A stretch of DNA of 64,000 nucleotides from Anadara kagoshimensis (Eukaryota > Mollusca > Bivalvia > Arcoida > Arcidae): positions 7,492,635-7,556,634 of the forward strand of contig CM037864.1 in NCBI GenBank assembly GCA_021292105.1, written 5' to 3'. The notes under the pieces are model-generated. The model did not search any database and was not told where the DNA came from. It saw nothing but the letters and a program-made list of their open reading frames with translations. Position numbers and translations under genes: made by a program. Numbering within the stretch: position 1 is the first letter of the stretch; each line of letters begins with the position of its first letter. Below, piece after piece: positions 32,591 to 44,092 of the stretch.

Positions 32591-34079
32591 CTGGGCCAGG
32601 TTTTCAGAAAATTAGGGCCATTATTTTCTAACAAAGGGTCAATGTTATGCATTTAACATACATCAATCCATTTTATTTGAAAAACGATTGTTCATAGAAT
32701 CATAAAATCTCATATTCATGGAAAGGATACATGTCATCTGTGAAAACTTATAGTCAAATTCTAAAACAAAGAAAAGGGAGTAGCCAAGTAATAGTTTCTC
32801 AACATTCAACTGATATTGAAAAAATGGCCAAAATTGGCTCACTGATAGCATCTTTTTTTAGGGGGTTGGGGGGAGGGCTGTAGTTTTATTTTGGGGCCTA
32901 AGGCACAAGGGCCTCTCTATATTGAGCACTGTAACCCCAATTGTAATTTGCTGTTTACAATTTTTCAAATTTTGTTATTAATATCCATACAAAAGCCTGG
33001 AGGCAAACAAAGTTATTGTGGGTGTCACTTAAAGTGTAAATGACCATTAAGTAGCCATTTGACTATTGATGTAGATCAACTCTTGTGATAACTCCGGGAA
33101 TGCCACACATGGTTAGCCCCGTACCCTGACCTTAGGCTCCAACATCCAATAAATTGTTTATATGGTAGTTGAGTTATCCAACCACACCCCTACTTCATAG
33201 CTCAATAAAGATTGACAAAAATATAAAAAACTATGATATGGTCACTTATTGTAGAAAGTACATAGGTATTTGATCATAATATGTATATAATATATGTCCA
33301 ATTGAGCATGCATTATGGTTTTTTCGTTATGTGTTGTTAAGAATATCTTAAGGTTTTAAGCTTTGTATCAAGTGACTATCATAATCATTTCATTCATTCT
33401 GTTGGCAAAAAAGGACTTCTTAGAGACTGTTATGGAAGAGTTTTAATTTTAATTAATTTCTTCAGAGAAATGAAAGGTTTGTATTTTTCAAATGTATTTG
33501 ATTAGCTAGTTGGTTAATTCACTTAATTGAAATTTGAATGTTTTGGTAACTACGGTACTCTCTGACACCCCCAACTTACTATTTGCAGAAAATCATGGCC
33601 CTTCAAAACAAACTGACACAGGGTTCTGTCTTGAATGCTCTGTGAGATGTTATCCATTACTTTATGTTTTCCATTAAATAAGCAATCTTTTCAATAAAAT
33701 CTGCATTCTTGGGCTGGGCCATTTTAATGGTTATATTAGGCCCTGTTCACAATAAAAATCATCATGTTTTTTTACAAACACCAAACTGATATTCAGAATT
33801 TTAAAAAAGTATTATTAACATGTTAAAATAAATTGAAATGAAAATAAATTTGAAAACCAAACTGTTATACATGTATATCTTAGTAATTTAAGTTCATTTA
33901 AAATGTTTTCATCCATCTGAAAAAATTTAAGAGTTTTTAACAATAATGGTATTTTTAATTTTCCCTATTTTGGCCATTACACCAAAAACCAAGAAAACTT
34001 TCACTGCACAAATCAATCTATAAATCAATTAATCAATAAATTAATCAATCAGTTCATCAATCAGTCTGACTTTAATCTG
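32591..34079. other. non-coding intron sequence; short CAAT repeat at about 34010-34060
   Basis: Apart from a CAATCAAT-type simple repeat near its end and G-rich bases near 32860-32880, nothing was recognised. Confidence 0.4.
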
Positions 34080-34990
34080 ACTTTTATCTCCCACTTACGG
34101 TAAGTTTTTTAAGTGCAGCCAACAACATAAACCCAGAAATCTTTACGTAAAGGTCGTTACGATTAATCAGGTGCACGGGATAATTAGATTGAATTATATA
34201 CCAATCGGACTTCAAGAACCGACACTGCTTTGTTATCAAAACAACATTTAGACCTAAGAATACCCTTTTTAAGACCTTTGTACTTAGAGACCTGTCATTA
34301 TTACCCTCACAGATTATCCTGAGACATTCGATAATGGTCCAATTTAGGCTTTAAAAACTCCGGGAATTTAATTTGGACTGGAAATATAGTGACACAATCA
34401 ACAAGCATTTTCTAATTACCGACCCGAAAACGCATATATATTTTAAACTAACGGGACATAAAACTGTTTGAATAATCCGTTAGAAGTACATAAACATGTT
34501 ATTAGACTGGACAAAGCTAGAAACTTTCAGAGATTTAAGGACTCTGGTTTAACACCCTGTGATACAGCTCTAATTACACCTTGCATGTCATTGATTAGTA
34601 ATTCTACGTGAAATCGCAATTCTTAATTAAGATTTAAGATGTTGAATATAAGACCTTATAGAAACTATGACCGAGGCTGCATATCGGCGTAATTTACCGA
34701 CGGCTAATCTGAAGAGTTCCTCCGTTAAATCACATTCCACTATATAATTACAAAGGTCTATGTGCCAAATATTGTGACTTGTGTCCCTTGACGATTAAAC
34801 TGAATGGTCGGTTCACAGTATCAAAGGCCATTGTATAGAATTAATTTTCAATAAATTGCTTTTTGAATTCCGCTCATGGGAAAGACAGGAAGCATTGTTT
34901 TCGATTTTGTCCACTTAAATGGAAGCGAACACCGATCTGATTACTGAATTTGACCGTTTAATATGATTATAGCGTTTTCATTGCTAAATA
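34080..34990. other. repeat-free, CpG-richer stretch; candidate conserved regulatory DNA
   Basis: About 900 bases without any repeat family of this window. Sequence complexity and CpG frequency are higher than in flanks (AAAGGTCGTTACGATTAATC, CGACCCGAAAACGCATATAT, GGCTGCATATCGGCGTAATT). Many TAAT-core homeodomain-type sites are present. No open frame with splice support was found. A role as enhancer is inference only. Confidence 0.35.
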
Positions 34991-35412
34991 GTCATTTTTA
35001 GTAGCATTTTATTATTTAATTAAGATTTTATCACCATGGGTTCAAATATCTGTGATTGTCATAAGAAATATATTGATAATCCTGAAGTAGAAATTGGTTT
35101 GATATTTTGAAACTAAAGTAAAGCAACTTCACACATTTTCTTTTAACGAATACTGAACGCAGTGAACAATGAAACCTTGATTCATCGCTATGGTTATTTA
35201 AGTGAATTTTTAGTGTAATAAAAGGGGTTAACTGGTAATTAGAAGGAGACTATTAAAAAAGCAGATTTTTGGACTTAAAATTTGGTAGCACAAAGTTAAG
35301 TGGCAAAGTAATCAAGGGGCATTAGAATGAGGTTTTATAAAATAAAAACCTGGGTATATCAGTTATCCATACAGCAAAAAAATGCATTCTTTAAAGAATA
35401 TTTGAGCCAGGA
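34991..35412. other. non-coding intron sequence, nothing recognised
   Basis: No supported feature. Confidence 0.35.
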
Positions 35413-35545
35413 TCCCTATGGATTAGAGTGAAGTAATGTGGTTTTTGCCACAATCAAAATTATTTCAAGGTGGTTAGTTCTGAGGGGGGTAGTGGGGGGG
35501 GGGGGGGGGGGTAAATCGGAGTACCTTGTGAAAAGCACACTGACA
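35413..35545 (-). mobile_element. SINE-B fragment interrupted by a G-run
   Basis: GAGTGAAGTAATGTGGTTTT, CACAATCAAAATTATTTCAA and AGCACACTGACAAACTATAT follow the SINE-B order on the minus strand. A long G-run (about 35490-35511) replaces the middle. Confidence 0.6.
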
Positions 35546-35689
35546 AACTATATAGATAGATGACTAGATGGTTAGAAATTGATATGATCTGTAATTCAGC
35601 ACTGTAGATTAATTGGCCATCTAGGGTCCTGGACTCTTACAACATTTACATTTGATATATGAGTGTGATTAAAATTCCACTTTTAACTG
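35546..35689. other. spacer, nothing recognised
   Basis: No supported feature. Confidence 0.3.
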
Positions 35690-36145
35690 AGCAATTTCAA
35701 ATAACCCCATCTGAAAAACCTAAAATCATATGTGGCTAAGTGCTTTTTGCATTCTAAGATAATTAGACCTTGATCAGTCAGAAAAAAAATCAGATTCTTT
35801 AGCTCATGATGATCTGAATTGAGTAGCTGATTTCTGCAAATTTCTGTGTTTACACTGACAAAATCTTCTTGCATTCCATTAGGTCAGGTTTAACTGTATC
35901 AAAAAACATTCCAATATTGTGTTAGGCCCTGATCAATTAGAAAAAATAAGATTCTTTAGCTCATGATGATCCCAATCGAAGTGGCTAGGTGCTTTTTTTT
36001 AAAGATCTTTACATGAACACTATTTTCCGGCCAGGATGTGTTCCATTTAGAGAAGTTTTACTGTATCAAAAACATTCCAATATTGTGTTAGGCCCTGATC
36101 AATTAGAAAAAAATCAAATTCTTTAGCTGATGATGATCCGAGTCC
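35690..36145 (-). repeat. ~160-bp tandem repeat, three units, each with a TTTTACTGTATC / TTTAACTGTATC motif
   Basis: AGATTCTTTAGCTCATGATG recurs near 35791 and 35950 and, as AAATTCTTTAGCTGATGATG, near 36116. The phrase ACATTCCAATATTGTGTTAG recurs near 35906 and 36071. Just before it is GGTTTAACTGTATC or GTTTTACTGTATC, the reverse of a TACAGT transposon end. Confidence 0.78.
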
Positions 36146-36879
36146 TCTGTCTTCTATCATGCCAAGACAATTTCCTTTGTAATTCTTCAATTTCAACATG
36201 GATCTAGAATAAATGACTTCATCAATTTTATAATCAAGCTTAATAATAACAATCACACTGCATCAACACACAATCTTACAACATTATTAAAGAAAAAATT
36301 TTCACACTACAAATTTGATTGGTCAAAAAGAATTACACGTCTTATTTTATCCGTCGTCAGCAGGTGATAATTGAAGGATCACTCGTTACTTCCACACCCA
36401 TGGGCTTTTCGATGTGTTCTTAATATTGTTCAATTATCTTTTGGTAAAGTTTATAATTGAGTTTTGGGCCTTCTTATTTTTTTTAATGCTTATTTTGGGG
36501 TCGGCGGTGATGAATTGTAACATTGTATTGAGAATGTGTACATTTGATATTATCAGTTCTCAAAGTTGTGTATCGACAAACCTTTGTGATATTATAGTTC
36601 AATGATAAATTAAGATTTTTTTCGGGAAAGAAATATTTTCTCGGAAAATTTATTGGAATATGTTTTTATTTATGGATCTTTATTTCCCTAGTTTATCATT
36701 GTCAGTGTTTTGATTTGTACATTGTTTTTTGAAATTGAAATTCGATATCAAAAATTATAGTGACCTCATGAGGACTTGATTTTCAGAACTAAATTGAAAA
36801 TTTATAGATACCTGCATGCATGTTAGATTAATATTTTAAATCCCTGGTACCCATCTGATGGAAAATTAAATTAAGGTTT
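36146..36879. other. non-coding intron sequence, nothing recognised
   Basis: The 63-codon frame at 36414-36605 is hydrophobic but has no splice or homology support that I can see. Confidence 0.35.
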
Positions 36880-37210
36880 GATACAAGTAGCACTTTTTTT
36901 GCTGAATAATGCAATAATCAAATTTTGAGTATATAAAAAAGTGAAAAATGTATCATCATATTAAGGTACTCGATTCCCCATAATGTTTGGTGCAATTAGC
37001 TTTTATTTTCATACAATATGAAATGGCATGATTCTTCCCCCCTCCCCCACTGAATAACACAATATTATAAGTGTAAAAAAGTGAAAGAATACAGTTTAAT
37101 AAATCTCAAAACATTATAAGTATACTGTACTCAATGCCCCATAATGTTTTGTGTACTGAACCATCATTGGATATAGAATGGCATATGTTGACATTTTTCC
37201 ATAAAAAACA
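36880..37210 (+). repeat. diverged ~161-bp direct duplication
   Basis: GTACTCGATTCCCCATAATG followed by TTTGGTG near 36966 returns as GTACTCAATGCCCCATAATG with TTTTGTG near 37127. AAAAAAGTGAAA blocks precede both. Confidence 0.65.
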
Positions 37211-37324
37211 AAATTATTCTGGGAATTTGCAATGTAAACATTTGATAAAGTGTTCTGTACAAATGTTATGTGGTATCGACTATTTCTATATATGTGAAAG
37301 AATTTTGTCATGGTTGTGAGACAA

Positions 37325-37560
37325 CATTTTAGTGGCTGTGGAGGCCAATGTGTTAAGAGGACATGCATCTATAGATCACAGTGCCTTTTACTCCCTATGT
37401 TTGAGCCCCATTTGGGCTTACCCCAATATTGGAAATTTGTTTACTTGCAGGTGTTCAATGATTTTCTCTGGGTATTTTAGGTCAACCCAGTATTGACCTC
37501 CATGATAAAATTGAAAGAATCATGACTGAGGTATATCACATCATTACTCTATACTGCTCC
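37325..37560 (+). mobile_element. SINE-B, diverged copy
   Basis: The head GTGGAGGCCAATGTGTTAAG, the B-box region TATGTTTGAGCCCC, then GATTTTCTCTGGGTATTTTA and AAAGAATCATGACTGAGGTA keep SINE-B order. Confidence 0.65.
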
Positions 37561-37589
37561 CTCCTCTCTTGCAACCCAATCACTTCATC

Positions 37590-38325
37590 CATAAATATGG
37601 CACCGATTTAGAAATAAGCGATTGGACATTGGCATAATTTATGAAGTTTTGTGGTACCCAATCACGTCACCCAAATAATATAGCACTCATTAAGAAGTAA
37701 ATGGTTGGACGTTTGTGTGATTTATGAAGTTATTTGATAGCCAATCACAACATCCATAAATGTGGAATTCATGTAGAAATAAATGATCGCTTGTTGTTGA
37801 ATTTATGAAGGTTTGTGATAGCCAATGGCATCACCCAAATATGGCACCCATTGAAAAGTAAATGGTTGGCGGTGTGTGTGATTTATGAAGTTATGTGACA
37901 GCCAATCACAACATCCATAAATGTGGCATCTATTTAGAAATAAATGATTGGTTGTTGACGTAATTTATGAAGGTTTGTGATAGCCAATGACATCCTCCAA
38001 ATATGGCACCCATTGAGATGCAAATAGCTGGACATGCATGTGTGATTCATGAGGTTATGTGATAGCAAATCATGTGGCACCCATTTAGAAATAAATGATT
38101 GAATGTGTGTGTATATGTGTGTATGATAGCCAATCACATGACACTCATTTAGAAATAAATGATTGGTTGTTTGACATAATTTATGAAGGTTTGTGGTAAC
38201 CAATAACATCACCAATGAATATGGCACCCATATAGTCCATGAAATCGCCCATAAATATGGCACCCATTTAAAGATACTTGTTAATGATTGGTCGTTGGCG
38301 TGATTTATGAAGTTTTGTTATCCAT
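37590..38325. repeat. ~82-bp tandem array rich in CCAAT motifs, dimeric ~163-bp higher order
   Basis: ATTTATGAAG starts at 37637, 37720, 37801, 37881 and 37963 (spacing 80-83), and further diverged units follow to about 38320. Units carry GATAGCCAATCACA on one side and AAATAAATGATTGGTTG on the other, so CCAAT occurs on both strands in each. Alternate units resemble each other more than neighbours do (AGAAATAAATGAT versus AAAAGTAAATGGT). Confidence 0.85.
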
Positions 38326-38994
38326 TATATGTCATGATTTTTCAAATTTAGTTTCCCATTTGTTTCAAAACAGACTTTTTATTTTGGTATACAAAACATA
38401 TTGTGACTTTATTTATTTTTGCCTTATACATTACTCTAGAGATATTATATTATTATTAACGTGTATATATAAATTGTTCTATTTTCAGGCTGAAGGTTGT
38501 AGGCCTTATTATTATGCCAAACAAACAAAAATTGTATACATATTTATCATTTTTAGAAGAATCTCATTTTTCGTGGTACACATATATTCTATCCTAAAGT
38601 TAATTTGTTTTCAATATCAAAGTTCTTTTCGACAGACAACTACAAATTAAACGGAATAATTTGTCTTATTTTGTCAAGTCTGATATTTCAACACACAATT
38701 ATGTTTTTATCAGAAAACTTATACCAATCAGAGATGATAATTTGTATTTCATACACTAGCAGATGTGTCCTTTGTTATAATGTGTACTTTCTCTCCGGTA
38801 TTGTTTGTATGGTATTGTTCTGTGTGCCCACTATCACAGTATTTTTACATTGATATACATTAAACTTGTCTTGTGTCAAAATATATCTGAAAAAGACCTT
38901 GGTAAAATTTAGAAAATAGAAACATCGAAGTGATCAAGTTCAATTTTTAGCACAAATAGCAAGACCCTATAATAATGCATGTAGAAAATACAGT
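38326..38994. other. non-coding intron sequence, nothing supported
   Basis: CTATTTTCAGGCTGAAGG at about 38480 resembles an acceptor followed by an open frame, but no convincing donor ends it. The 82- to 120-codon frames here look like chance in AT-rich DNA. Confidence 0.4.
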
Positions 38995-41584
38995 TGGCTA
39001 CTAGATTGTCACAGTACAGTAAAACCTGGTTACAAGGCTCCTAGATTGTCACATTACAATAAAACCTGGTTACAAGGCTCCTAGATTGTCACAGTACAAT
39101 AAAACCTGGTTACAAGGCTCCTAGATTGTCACAGTACAGTAAAACCTGGTTACAAGGCTCCTAGATTGTCACAGTACAGTAAAACCTGGTTACAAAGCTC
39201 CTAGATTGTCACAGTACAATAAAACCTGGTTACAAGGCTCCTAGATTGTCACAGTACAGTAAAACCTGGTTACAAGGCTCCTAGATTGTCACAGTACAAT
39301 AAAACCTGGTTACAAGGCTCCTAGATTGTCACAGTACAGTAAAACCTGGTTATAAGGCTCCTAGACTGTCACAGTAGAGTAAAACCTGGTTACAAGGCTC
39401 CTAGATTGTCACAGTACAGTAAAACCTGGTTACAAAGCTCCTAGATTGTCACAGTACAATAAAACCTGGTTACAAGGCTCCTAGATTGTCACAGTACAGT
39501 AAAACCTGGTTACAAGGCTCCTAGATTGTCACATTACAATAAAACCTGGTTATAAGGCTCACATTGTCACAGTACAGTAAAACCTGGTTACAAGGCTCCT
39601 AGATTGTCACAGTACAGTAAAACCTGGTTACAAGGCTCCTAGATTGTCACAGTACAGTAAAACCTGGTTACAAGGCTCATAGATTGTCACAGTACAGTAA
39701 AACCTGGTTACAAGACTCATAGATTGTCACAGTACAGTAAAACCTGGTTACAAGGCTCCTAGATTGTCACATTACAGTAAAACCTGGTTACAAGGCTCAC
39801 ATTGTCACATTACAGTAAAATCTGGAAAATAGGCTCCTAGATTGTCACAGTACAGTAAAACCTGGTTACAAGGCTACTAGATTGTCACAGTACAGTAAAA
39901 CCTGGTAAATAGGCTCCTAGATTGTCACAGTACAGTAAAACCTGGTTACAGGGCTCCTAGATTGTCACAGTACAGTAAAACCTGGTTACAAGGCTCATTG
40001 ATTGTCACAGTACAGTAAAACTTGGTTACAAGGCCTCTAGACTGTCACATTACAATGAAACCTGGTTACAAGGCTCCTAGATTGTCACAGTACAGTAAAA
40101 CCTGGTTACAAGGCTACTGGATTGTCACAGTACAGTAAAACCTGGTTACAAGGTCTCTAGACTGTCACATTACAATGAAACCTGGTTACAAGGCTCCTAG
40201 ATTGTCACAGTACAATAAAATCTGGAAAATAGGCTCCTAGATTGTCACAGTACAGTAAAACCTGGTTACAAGGCTACTAGATTGTCACAGTACAGTAAAA
40301 CCTGGTAAATAGGCTCCTAGATTGTCACAGTAGAGTAAAACCTGGTTACAAGGCTCATAGATTGCCACATTACAGTAAATCCTGGTAAATAGGCTCCTAG
40401 ATTGTCACAGTACAGTAAAACCTGGTTACAAGGCTCCTAGATTGTCACAGTACAGTAAAACCTGGTTACAAGGCTCCTAGATTGTCACAGTACAGTAAAA
40501 CCTGGTTACATGGCTACTAGATTGTCACAGTACAATAAAACCTGGTTACAAGGCTCCTAGATTGTCACAGTACAGTAAAACCTGGTTACAAGGCTCATAG
40601 ATTGCCACATTACATTAAATCCTGATAAATAGGCTACTAGATTGTCACAGTACAGTAAAACCTGGTTACAAGGCTCCTAGATTGTCACATTACAATAAAA
40701 CCTGGTTATAAGGCTCACATTGTCACAGTACAGTAAAACCTGGTTACAAGGCTCCTAGATTGTCACAGTACAGTAAAACCTGGTTACAAGGCTCACATTG
40801 TCACAGTACAGTAAAACCTGGTTATAAGGCTCCTAGATTGTCACAGTACAATAAAACCTGGTTACAAGGCTCCTAGATTGTCACAGTACAATAAAACCTG
40901 GTTACAAGGCTCCTAGATTGTCACATTACAATAAAACCTGGTTATAAGGCTCACATTGTCACAGTACAATAAAACCTGGTTACAAGGCTCCTAGATTGTC
41001 ACAGTACAGTAAAACCTGGTTATAAGGCTCCTAGATTGTCACAGTACAGTAAAACCTGGTTACAAGGCTCCTAGATTGTCACATTACAATAAAACCTAGT
41101 TATAAGGCTCCTAGATTGTCACAGTACAGTAAAACCTGGTTACAAGGCTACTAGATTGTCACAGTACAGTAAAACCTGGTTACAAGGCTCCTAGATTGTC
41201 ACATTGCAATAAAACCTGGTTACAAGGCTCCTAGATTGTCACATTGCAATAAAACCTGGTTACAAGGCTCCTAGATTTTCACAGTACAGTAAAACCTGGT
41301 TACAAGGCTCCAAGATTGTCACATTACAATAAAACCTGGTTACAAGGCTCATAGATTGTCACATTACAATAAAACCTGGTTACAAGGCTCATAGATTGTC
41401 ACAGTACAATAAAACTTGGTTACAAGGCTCCTAGATTGTCAAATTGCAATAAAACCTGGTTACAAGGCTCCTAGATTTTCACAGTACAGTAAAACCTGGT
41501 TACAGGGCTTCTAGATTGTCACATTACAATAAAACCTGGTTACAAGGCTCCTAGATTGTCACAGTACAGTAAAACCTGGTTACT
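38995..41584. repeat. 40-bp satellite, about 65 head-to-tail copies
   Basis: The monomer reads CTAGATTGTCACAGTACAGT then AAAACCTGGTTACAAGGCTC, exactly 40 bp. Most copies differ at one to three positions. The main variants are GTACAGT versus GTACAAT or TTACAAT. A 38-bp variant (GGCTCACATTGTCAC) is scattered through the array (for example near 39558, 40711, 40793, 40953). A segment beginning AGGCTCCTAG at 39831 and running to about 39920 is repeated at 40231, exactly 400 bp or ten monomers away. A GACTGTCACATTACAATGAA variant recurs 120 bp apart near 40040 and 40160. There is no coding capacity. The array lies in the intron just before exon E2. Confidence 0.97.
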
Positions 41585-41880
41585 TTAATAGATTGTGCAC
41601 AATTCAGATGCAATGCCCATGTTATGATAGGTGTAGGATAAAAAAAGTAGTATAAAAATCATTGCTGTAACTGTACTGCAGAGATACATCTGTAACATTA
41701 CTTATAGCTGGTAAGATCTTGATATAAGTGAGATAAATTAACTTGGATGCAAAACACTATGCCCATTAACTGCATTTAATTCTGTTGGGACCAAAGCCGC
41801 TTAAGCCATCAGAGCTTCTTCATGGGTATAAAATTTGGATGGAAAACATCAGTTCATGTGCCCATTAACAAGAATTGATG
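41585..41880 (+). repeat. intron sequence with a SINE-A tail fragment
   Basis: TTATAGCTGGTAAGATCTTG and ATATAAGTGAGATAAATTAA at about 41683-41735 match the + oriented SINE-A tail region. The rest is unremarkable. Confidence 0.5.
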
Positions 41881-42020
41881 TTGTAGTGTCTTCCTATTTT
41901 TCAGGAGATGAGCACCCAGACTTTCATTAATATTTATGTTGTAGTGTCTTCCTATTTTTCAGGTGAGGAACACCTAAACATTTACTAGCATTAATTTTGT
42001 AGTGTCTTCCTATTTTTCAG
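41881..42020 (+). promoter_or_regulatory. tandemly triplicated splice acceptor (58-bp unit) in front of exon E2
   Basis: TTGTAGTGTCTTCCTATTTT followed by TCAG starts at 41881, 41939 and 41997, exactly 58 bp apart, giving AG at 41904, 41962 and 42020. Each is followed by a version of the exon start (GAGATGAGCACCCAGAC, GTGAGGAACACCTAAAC, GTGAGGAGCACCTAGAC). In the gene's reading frame the first copy meets TAA and the second TAG within nine codons. Only the third stays open. The two upstream copies are therefore decoy or poison acceptors if they are ever used. Confidence 0.85.
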
Positions 42021-42089
42021 GTGAGGAGCACCTAGACAATCAGACATTGACTCTTAGCACGGATGTCGAAGATGAAAATGCCAATCAAA
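42021..42089 (+). CDS. internal cassette exon E2 (69 nt, phase 1-1)
   Basis: A strong polypyrimidine tract and TTTTTCAG precede it, and it ends in A followed by the donor GTAAGT at 42090. With one incoming base it reads (G or C) EEHLDNQTLTLSTDVEDENA NQ, where the first residue depends on the upstream exon: Gly after E1a or Cys after E1b. It is acidic and probably disordered. No domain is recognised. Because 69 is divisible by three and both borders are phase 1, skipping it keeps the frame, as expected of a cassette exon. Exon E1c lies downstream and must bypass it. An alternative view, that it is a chance open stretch between splice-like sites, is less likely given the matching phases. Confidence 0.7.
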
Positions 42090-42379
42090 GTAAGTCTACT
42101 ATTATGATTATTATTATTATTGGATGTCCAGTTCAGACATGTCTAATATTGGTGTGTCATCCAGATATTAATATCTCATCAGGGCTTTATCTGCTGGAGT
42201 GTTGGCTCATGTAGAGAAATAATGTTTTTTTGAATTATGGAGAGCCATTCTTGGCATAATGATGGGTAGACATGTGCTTGGTCATTGAAGAGAAATAATG
42301 TGTTTTATGAATTATGGAGAGCTATTATTGGCATAATTATAAGCAGACGTATGTTTGCTCATTGTAGAGAAATATTTCA
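42090..42379. other. start of intron after E2, with a local repeat
   Basis: GAGAAATAATGTTTTTTTGAATTATGGAGAG-type sequence recurs (near 42213 and 42290), a diverged ~75-bp duplication. Confidence 0.4.
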
Positions 42380-42790
42380 TATATGAATGAATGAATGAAT
42401 GAATGAATGAATGAATGAATGAATGAATGAATGAATGAATGCTACATTGAATTGAATGAATAATTGAATGAATGTTACATTAATGAATGAATGAATGCTA
42501 CATTGAAACGAATGAATGAATGAATGAATGAATGCTACATTGAAACGAATGAATGATTGAATAAATGAATGAATGTTACATTGAAATGAATGAATAAATG
42601 AATAAATGAATGAATGCTACATTAAAATGAATGAATAATTGAATGAATGAATGTTACATTAATGAATAAATGAATGCTACATTGAAACAAATGAATGAAT
42701 GCTACATTGAAATGAATGAATTATTGAATAAATGAATGAATGCTACATTGAAATGAATGAATGAATAAATGAATGAATGAATGAATGCTA
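42380..42790 (+). repeat. (GAAT)n microsatellite interspersed with GCTACATTGAAA
   Basis: Long runs of TGAATGAATGAATGAA are punctuated every 40-70 bp by GCTACATTGAAA or GTTACATTAATG. The composite unit was expanded several times. Confidence 0.92.
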
Positions 42791-42959
42791 CGTGGAAATT
42801 GAATCATTAGGTGCTAGCTTGGTGTAGTTGGGTGTTTGGTTTGGTGCAATGATTTATTATTTATATTTCAAGAAATATATATTCAAAACAGATGTTACCT
42901 ACAATTTATTGATGATTTTTTCATAAACTTGGAGATAACACGATTAAGAGAATTGAAAA
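42791..42959. other. spacer, nothing recognised
   Basis: No supported feature. Confidence 0.3.
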
Positions 42960-43265
42960 AATACAAATAGAATACCGGTACCTGCAATCTGGTGTTTTCA
43001 TGGGGAGTAAGCCAATATTTAGAATACCAAGAATTCTGGCAATATGATTGGTGTCTTTCATCAACCGGGGAGTAAAACCAATATTTAGAATACTGAAAAA
43101 TACCTGCAATCTGATTGGTGTTTTCATAAGATGGGGAGTAAGCCAATATTTAGAATATCAAGAATAGGTATTTTATCATAAACTAGAGAGTAAACCAGTA
43201 GTTGGAATATCTGCAATCTGATTGGTGTTCATCATAAACTGGGGAGTAAGCCAATAATTAGAATG
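42960..43265 (-). repeat. ~60-65-bp tandem repeat, about five units
   Basis: Units contain CTGCAATCTGATTGGTGTTT, CATAA-TGGGGAGTAA and GCCAATATTTAGAATA. GGGGAGTAA recurs near 43001, 43068, 43133 and 43240. Overlapping frames of 68-83 codons on the minus strand are produced by the repetition. Confidence 0.75.
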
Positions 43266-44092
43266 CTGAAATTAAATCCATAGATGTTTGGGTGTCTTTG
43301 ACAAGTATTCTAACATGTTTTGAAGACATTTGTCATGTTTAATCCCTCACCAACTTGACAAAATCTGATAATTCTCTTTTATTACTTAAGAAAAACAGAT
43401 TATTTTGAAGTGTATTATGTGGTATTTGCTCACAAATCTTGATTAACTGTCAAATATGTGAAACATGAGGGAGGTAAAAACAACACCTTAGCTCTTAGTT
43501 TGCACCCCACAGGAATATCCAAAATTAATGGAGACATTTCAGTTTGCAATTTGTCAATACATCAGTAAAAATTGTCACCTTTTTTCATTTATAATTTAAT
43601 GGTATAATTTTATATGTAAGTTGTGGGAACTGTTATGAGATATTAAAAAAGGGATTTATTAGATTACAAGTTACATAGAATGAAAGAGTATTACTGCTTA
43701 TTGACTTTAATGGCCCCGGACGTAGATTGAAGTCATTTAAAAACTGAACAAAATTTTATCAAATAATTCTGATGACATGTGGCCAAGTGGTTATAAGACT
43801 ACAGACACATTGTTCAAAAAACAGTAACAGTGGTAGATTGTCCGTCATGAAACTGGGAGGTTGTGGGTTTGAGCCCCAGCCTGGTCATGTATAAGACATT
43901 AAAATTCAGAAATTGCTCCCTGGCCTAACACTCTGTATTAAGAGGACACAGTATAGACTGGCTCACCCTGTGTCAGTATATTGTGACTAGGGAAGTGGTA
44001 TGCATTAAAACAAAAACATAGTCCCAAAGTCACTTATCTAGAGAGCTAAAGATGAAATTTTAGGTAATGCACTTATGGCAATATATAATGTT
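43266..44092. other. non-coding; SINE head of mixed type at about 43835-44000
   Basis: CTGGGAGGTTGTGGGTTTGA with GCCCC is a tRNA-like B-box region. GGCTCACCCTGTGTCAGTAT and TGTGACTAGGGAAGTGGTA after it match the SINE-C body. It is a chimeric or diverged copy in + orientation. Confidence 0.5.

Noticed and set aside
38480-38560. Exon after the acceptor-like CTATTTTCAG
   Set aside because: No convincing donor follows and the reading frame has no coding character.
38288-38853. Two overlapping frames of 120 and 82 codons as hydrophobic proteins
   Set aside because: The composition follows AT-rich DNA, the frames overlap each other, and no exon borders or domains are visible.
38995-41584. CRISPR-like array because of the regular 40-bp spacing
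   Set aside because: The whole 40-bp unit is repeated with no unique spacers and the context is a eukaryotic intron.
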